NCBI GenBank assembly: GCA_963930775.1
Contig: OZ005689.1
Location: forward strand, 7,479,569-7,543,568
DNA length: 64,000 nt
From: Cliona cf. orientalis
Taxonomy: Eukaryota; Porifera; Demospongiae; Clionaida; Clionaidae
Direction of reading: 5' to 3'
Position numbers and translations under genes: made by a program. The notes beneath the pieces were generated by a model. It made no database searches, was not told where the DNA came from, and worked only from the letters and a program-made list of their open reading frames with translations. Shown here one piece after another: positions 58,011 through 64,000 of this stretch. Every line of letters begins with the position of its first letter. The first letter of the stretch is position 1.

Positions 58011-59070
58011 GGTTTAGGAATTTTGTTGGATAATGCATAGCATTGTCGTCATAATAGCACCTACAGGGTATAGTGTGCATAATATTATATACACTAGTCT
58101 AAAGATTAGTAATTGCGCATGCGCATCACTAACGACTCTTGCCACACCTACATTCATTATCAGCCCACGTGGATGCGCAGGGACGGTTCATCCATGATCC
58201 AGGATCCACCAGGGCCTAGGGCCTCTCTGATCGACAGATCACCTTGGCTATGTAGCTGAAGAATCAAATGTGAAGAATCTCTCAAGTCTGGCTGCTCTCC
58301 AGGTCAGTTGATTAGCATAAATTACTCCAAGCCTCCCAGAATGTTATGAGTCTATTAGCTCAATCATATCAAGTGGCTCTTCTTCGACCATGTGAGGAGA
58401 TGTTGCCAATAGCAACAATAAGGAAGAGCCCTTTGACTAACTACGGGTGTAGGCAACTCAGGGTCAGATATTGTTTCTATATATAATCACGTGTAACCTT
58501 GCATAAGACCACGATATTAATATGGGGTATTTGTATCAGTAGCCTGGAAATGCTATCATGGTGTATTAGTACTTTACTTAATTATTGTATAATTGTGTTT
58601 TGCATACTTGACCATTTCTCGTGAAAGCTCTGTTGATGCAACATACAATAGAATCCTAGTAGCAGAATTAAGAGGCACTACTGTAAAACTTATTCTTCAA
58701 TTCCCTTTGAAGTTGGTTCAGTTTACAACACCCACTGGCTCAATTAGCTCGACAATTAACATAGATAGTATTCGTTTAGAATGTGTACTGAACAGTTTCG
58801 ATAAGGAATGTTTGCTATGCATGTCCTATAGTGGTAGCTAACAACCTGTTACAAGCCGTTTGCTATTTAAGCTCGTTGCATTTGAGCAGAATATTGACTG
58901 CAGTAGCTCGTGTCAGCAATTGAGGTACAACTTAATACATACAGCAGTTCAGCTAGAAAGTGCATACAAAGTGAAATTTCTAGTTAGCAGTAATATTGCA
59001 AGACATTTCCCATTTAGTCAGTAGCTCGAGTGTGTTAACTTTAGAAGACGGAATCTCGGGCAGTTCAGCT
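58011..59070. other. Upstream region of CAP gene 2, paralogous to 40504-41960
   Basis: Nearly collinear with the intergenic DNA of the first unit, including the GCGCATGCGC palindrome (58116), the CACCAGGGCCTAGGGCCTCT stretch and the GAAGAGCC inverted pair. It lacks the 421-bp MITE and therefore shows its empty site at 58757-58775. An 82-codon open frame here (58593-58841) is conserved with a gap in the other copy, but has no recognisable domain. Confidence 0.5.
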
Positions 59071-62000
59071 ATGATGAAGGTTTCGGCAATTTTGCTTCTT
59101 TTTCTCTCTGTCTATCAGAGTCATGCACAACTTTCTGCAGTTAACAGGAATGAGATACTACGTGCTCACAATCATGTCCGCAGTCTGGTGTCACCCTCTG
59201 CTACTGACATGAGACGACTGGTAAATACGAGTATAAATGTGAAGGATAGGAATTGAGTGTGTGCATGTGAGTGCATGATAACTGCATCAAAACTCTTAGC
59301 ATCTGGTAGTTAGTAAAGGCCAAACTTATAACATTGCTAATATTAACAGTAATAGTGATTTATCATGTTCATGTGTAATAGCAGCAGATGAGATTATACT
59401 CTTAGATTGTCAATTATTGTTATCACTCAAGTCAGTGATATCTGTACCATTGTCTATTGCAGGTCTATAGTGAAGAGCTGGAAGGCATTGCTCAAGAATT
59501 CGCTGAGAGATGCAGCTTTGACCACAGTGACAGAGACGAGAGGAACTCTAAATCTTCCTCGTTTGCTCAAGTTGGTGAAAATATCTACGTTGGAGCCGGT
59601 GTACCTGTGAACTACACTGATATCATTGCTCGACGGTGGGGTTTCGATGAGGCAGTGGATTACAACTACCAGTCTAATACCTGCAATCCTGGAAAGATAT
59701 GTGGACACTATACACAGGTAGATTCATGTAGATTTATAAGGGACCTCTGCTAGTGCCATGTTAGTTTTAGCATACATAATAATATATAATGAGCAATCTG
59801 CATAATATTGCTCGGGTTTCGTAGTTCTTAGATACTGCCGTGCATTTTGAAGTGGTACACATAATAATATTAGCTACATACTCCTGAACTTTAACCTTGA
59901 CTAGGTCATGTACTGAAAACTATTTATTACGAAAAGTAGACCAGGGTCCCATAAGCTAAGCCAGTATTAGATATGCTATTGCTATTGTTAGTGATTGTAT
60001 TCCATATAAGGAAAGTTGACTACATTCCTTTCCATCCATTTAGTTACCATTGTACCAGTTGCACAAAATAATCTACACCAATGATAATATGATGGAGTAT
60101 AATAATAATAATATTATATTATACTCAATATCATTGGTGATTTAGCCAGGGCCTCCAATGATAGTATTGTCAAGAGCAATGATGGATTGATTTAGTTACA
60201 AACTCTTAGCATTAATAGTATACCGTAATGCTTCATCGGTCAATAATTTTAGCAATTTCCTGTTGATCGGCAGATCAGAACTCTAAGGTGAATATGCGAA
60301 ACAGTCCCACTATATTGATAATATGATTATATCCATCATATCATAACTATTTTCTCTAATGTAGGATCGGAACTTTACGCATGGTTGATGATTTCAAATA
60401 ATAATTATTATTGCATACCCTTATCTAATTGCCAATGATTTGGTTGATTGTGATATCTCATTTCAGATCGTGTGGGCTGATACTACTCACGTTGGCTGTG
60501 GAATAGCTAGGTGTTCCTCGGTCGTCGGTTTCAACTCCCTAGGACTTGCAGCTGACCTGGTCTTTTGCAACTATGGACCAGCGTAAGAGAAAATTTAATT
60601 TAATGTGCTATGATGTATCTTTCCTTTTTATTATTAAGGGGGGACACTCTTTCCTCAGGGGAAAGGAGACCTTCCTAATTCTGCTATAACTGTGAATTAG
60701 CAAATTCTATTAATTTTGCTTAATTCAGTTACTGTAGCTAATATGTAATCACTGCCGTCCCTCGTACCCCTGTCTATGAAGCGTTAACAACTGAAATATG
60801 GTGTATTAAGTGAGTGGTAGCATTGCGGGTGGATTAATTAGTGGTGGGTATTTGTTAGCCTTGTGATCAGTATAGTAAACTGAGTGACTGAATTTGCTGG
60901 GACTGCCTAACTGAATACAATGTATGCTACTGAGAGACATTGCAATGGCATCATTTAAATATTTGTGGTTAAGTTTTTGACACATTTCTCATATATTATC
61001 ATGTGAAAATAGCTACTTAACATTTTGGTTTTATGTTTCAGTGGGAATATTATAGGAAGACAGCCCTATGAATCCGGTACATCTTGTAGTGCCTGTCCAT
61101 CAGATCTACCAGAGTGTCGAGAGAATCTCTGCAGCCCCGGAGAAGCTCCTCCCACTGCAACCACTGGAGCCCCTCCCACACTCCCTCCCAGTGGAGGACA
61201 GCTCTCTGCAATGAATAGGGAGGAGATTCTGCGTGCTCACAATCATGTCCGCAGTCTAGTGTCACCCTCTGCTACTAATATGAGACGACTAGTAAGTAGC
61301 ATTCTTTATAGAGTCCAGCATAATTTATTAGGTTTGTGGGTCTCTCTCTCACTGAATGGGATATAGTTATGATAACATTAAAATGTGCCATTCTATCGCA
61401 TATTATCGGACACTTTTTGAAGTATCCATTTTTACATACAGGTATACAATGAAGAGCTGGAAGTCATTGCTCAAGAACTCGCTGAGAGATGCATCTTTGA
61501 CCACAGTGACAGAGAGGAGAGGAACTCTAAATCTCCCATGTTCACTCAAGTTGGTGAAAATATCTTCGTTGGAGCCGGTCGACCTGTGAACTACACTGAC
61601 ATCATTGCTCGACGGTGGGGTTTCAATGAGGCAGTGGATTACAACTACCAGTCCAATAGCTGCACTCCTGGAAGGATGTGTGGACACTATACACAGGTAA
61701 TGGACAATTCAAACAAATACCTCGACAATCATTCCATGTAGAATTAATTTGATCTCATGATGTAGTTGAAGACTCTTTTAATGCCTCCTGCAGCAGCTTG
61801 TTCACTTTCATAAGTTTAGAATCTGATGTATTAGTAATACCGTATTTTCTCGTTATTAGGCACATTTCACTTATAAGCGCATATTCATTATTAAGCGCAT
61901 GATATTTTATTGGTCTAAGCACTCGCTATTAGGTACATTTCGCATATAAGCGCTAATACTCTATGTGACCCTTGACCTCGATATCTGCACATTTGCTAGC

Positions 62001-63599
62001 TTGCCCAGGGTTCCAGCCTTTTCAAATTAGTCAAAATCATGATGGCTACTGTCGATTCTTCCAGCAATGAACGCAATTTCAACCTGGGTTGAATGCAGCA
62101 ACGTGAACGATCGTGCGATCGATGATTGGCCACGCCCCTTAAAATTTAATGATACCACGAATGCACATGCGTTCTTGATGTACGTAGCTATTTTTTTAGT
62201 TAGGCGCATCTCGCTGTTAGGCGCACTTCGCTATTAAGCGCAGGTTTTCTTCCTGTGGAGATTACAAGTGCATGCGCTTAATAGCGGAAAAATACGGTAT
62301 TCTCTGAAAATTGGATGTGATGATTACACACTCTTGCTCCCCTTCCTTTGAATGTAAAAGCTTTAGTGAGTACTACATGCAAAGAGTGTAGAAACTCCAT
62401 TCCATAAGCCAAGCACCTTGGATGGTCCTAGCTCTTTAACCAATGAAGAGTGCCATCAAAGGGATCCATTTATCAGCTAGACAGAGTCATTAGCAAAATT
62501 GCCCCCAAAATTCCCACTAAATATGTCTCATGAAAGTAGGGAACAAGAATGCTCCATATTGTTGTGATGTTCTCGGTGTTAGGTGGAGATGGGCAAGTCT
62601 AAGTGTATGTTAGTCTTCTAATGCACTTTGGTGGGCCTTGACAAAGAATAGGTAATTGTTCTTTCATGACCAGACAAGTCTTTGATGTTGGTATGCAGGG
62701 AGTGTCTAATAATTATACAGCATGTTGCTCTAGCAACTAATCAATGTTATATTATTGGTACACATGAAGAGACACCAGATATCCCAGAAACCAATATCAG
62801 ACAAAGCTTATAAGACTGAATATAGAAAATTTTATGTCATACTTATAGTAGCTAGCTATAGGGTCACATAGGATATCATGTGTGTGTATGTTTTTCAACA
62901 TTCAGTTCAATGTTACATAAGTTAGTGTCATGCACCACAGTGATTATGATATTAGTGTGTCACAAAGGTGCAGTGACAGGTTTTGAAAGGAGATACTGTA
63001 GTATGAGCTTTGAAAGCCTGCATGCCTGGTAATTATGATATCCCAGAAACCAATGTCAGCCAAAGCTTATAAGACTGAATATAGTATAATATGTCACACT
63101 TATAGTAGCTAGGGTTACATTATTATGATGTCATGTGCGTGTATGTTTGTCAATTTTCAGTTCAATGTTACGTAAGTTAGTGTCACCACTATGATTATGG
63201 TATTATTGTGTGCAGTGACAGGCTTTGAAAGGGGATACTGTAGTACATGTATGAGCTTTGAAATCCTGCCTGGTAATTATTATGTAATGGAATGATTGTA
63301 TTTTTTCAGCCTGATCAGGCTATATTTGTCTTGGATGATCTATTATACGTACAAGTCTAACATTTTTACACATACATGTAATATGTGTACCAGTAAGCAT
63401 TTTAAAACTCATCCGATCCTATTAGTACCAGTTACTGGCTATAAAAATTTAATTACTGGAGTAACTATCATGTGCCATTTCAGATCGTGTGGGCTGATAC
63501 AACTCATGTTGGCTGTGGAATAGCTAGGTGTTCCTCGGTCGTCGGTTTCAACTCCCTAGGACTTGTAGCTGACCTCTTCTTTTGCAACTATGGCCCTGC
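59071..63599 (+). CDS. Second CAP/SCP gene, two CAP domains visible (3' end outside window)
   Basis: Six exons: 59071-59220, 59463-59717, 60467-60582, 61042-61291, 61442-61696, 63484-63599. Signal peptide MKVSAILLLFLSVYQSHA. Two CAP domains show EILRAHNHVRSLVSP, GHYTQ and IVWADTTHVGCGIARC, with the Cys segment SCSACPSDLPEC and a Pro/Thr linker between them. Exon sizes equal those of CAP gene 1, except 3 bases fewer in the third exon of each domain. The second domain's last intron begins like the third-domain intron of gene 1 (GTAATGGACAATTCAAA), so this gene lacks the middle domain. The frame ends in phase 2 at 63599, as before the final Cys exon of gene 1, which is expected beyond the right edge. 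Secreted; specific role unknown. Confidence 0.88.
61840..62297. mobile_element. 458-bp MITE (CCGTA family) in the last visible intron of CAP gene 2
   Basis: Left CCGTATTTTCTCGTTATTAG, right CTTAATAGCGGAAAAATACGG inverted (20 of those bases pair approximately), TA on both sides. The interior has TTATAAGCGCA and TATTAAGCGCA words as in 43086-43529, so the two are relatives. Confidence 0.8.
62776..63277. repeat. Tandem duplication of about 250 bp in the CAP gene 2 intron
   Basis: Two adjacent units start with TATCCCAGAAACCAAT(A/G)TCAG and end with GCCTGGTAATTAT. They share CAAAGCTTATAAGACTGAAT, TTCAGTTCAATGTTAC and GATACTGTAGTA. They have diverged by many small indels. The corresponding intron of CAP gene 1 has no such sequence. 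Confidence 0.75.
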
Positions 63600-64000
63600 G
63601 TAAGTACATATAATATTATTAATTTGTAGATTTATGTCATAGTGTTATATCAAAATCAACCGGTACTGCCTTGGTACTTCAGTTTCTAATTTTCAGCAAA
63701 GGTAGTCATGCATAATAGGTATCTTTACAGTATTATAATATTATGCTGTTAAGATACTTAGTAACTGAATTGTGAATAGATTCAAGGGGTAAGGGGTTGT
63801 TTCGGGATGCACACACACTTGTACAGCCATATGTGGATATGAGGTATGACATTACATAAGCTAAAAAAATGCACACTCAGCATTCGATTGGCAGCTCTAG
63901 CTACTTGGTTGGACAACATGAAAGGTGCACTGATTTATAATGCACTTGCCTGATATAATAATGATATGTACAAGCTACTCCTGGACCATATGTCTAGCAA
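63600..64000. other. Start of the last intron of CAP gene 2
   Basis: The sequence is collinear with 47862-48510 of CAP gene 1 (for instance TTCAAGGGGTAAGGGGTTGT), minus the GGCCACTCC MITE found there. No exon is seen before the right edge. Confidence 0.6.

Overview
The window looks like nuclear DNA from an early-branching animal, most likely a demosponge. The genes are split into many short exons with compact GT-AG introns. Intergenic DNA is AT-rich and full of ATAATTATT-type runs. The recognisable families are class C GPCRs, poly-CAP secreted proteins and a short Ig-like single-pass receptor with a tyrosine-rich tail. The taxon is an inference, not a match to a reference.

Layout. (1) 1-7139, plus strand: 16 visible exons of one long reading frame joining a RecQ-type SF2 helicase, a zinc-chelating GCM/WRKY-like region, a MULE-like DDE transposase core and a C-terminal Tudor-like domain. 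The 5' end lies outside the window and the helicase part carries an in-frame stop and a frameshift. (2) 7140-13133: no intact host gene. It holds nested TTAA-flanked DNA elements, degenerate tandem repeats, a 12-bp minisatellite and a 5'-truncated non-LTR retrotransposon. (3) 13134-38201, plus strand: three tandem GABA-B-receptor-like class C GPCR genes, each with 16 exons and nearly identical exon sizes. Copies 2 and 3 are the closest pair and also share their intergenic DNA. Copy 1 has a 4-nt frameshift in its TM5-TM7 exon. (4) 39139-40503, minus strand: a five-exon receptor with signal peptide, Ig-like modules, one transmembrane helix and a tyrosine-rich tail. (5) 41961-50750, plus strand: a ten-exon gene for a secreted protein with three tandem CAP/SCP domains. 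(6) 50751-57850: repeats, including a pogo/Tigger-like element with three families of smaller elements nested in it. (7) 57852-63599 and beyond: a second, older-looking copy of blocks 4 and 5, with the receptor reduced to a remnant and a second CAP gene with two CAP domains that runs off the right edge.

The dominant process is segmental duplication (three GPCRs, two receptor/CAP units, internal CAP exon triplets) followed by repeated insertion of small transposons into introns. Because paralogous introns can be compared inside the window, several insertions can be read against their own empty sites, giving target duplications of TA and AAT directly. The most unusual gene is the helicase-transposase-Tudor fusion at the left edge.
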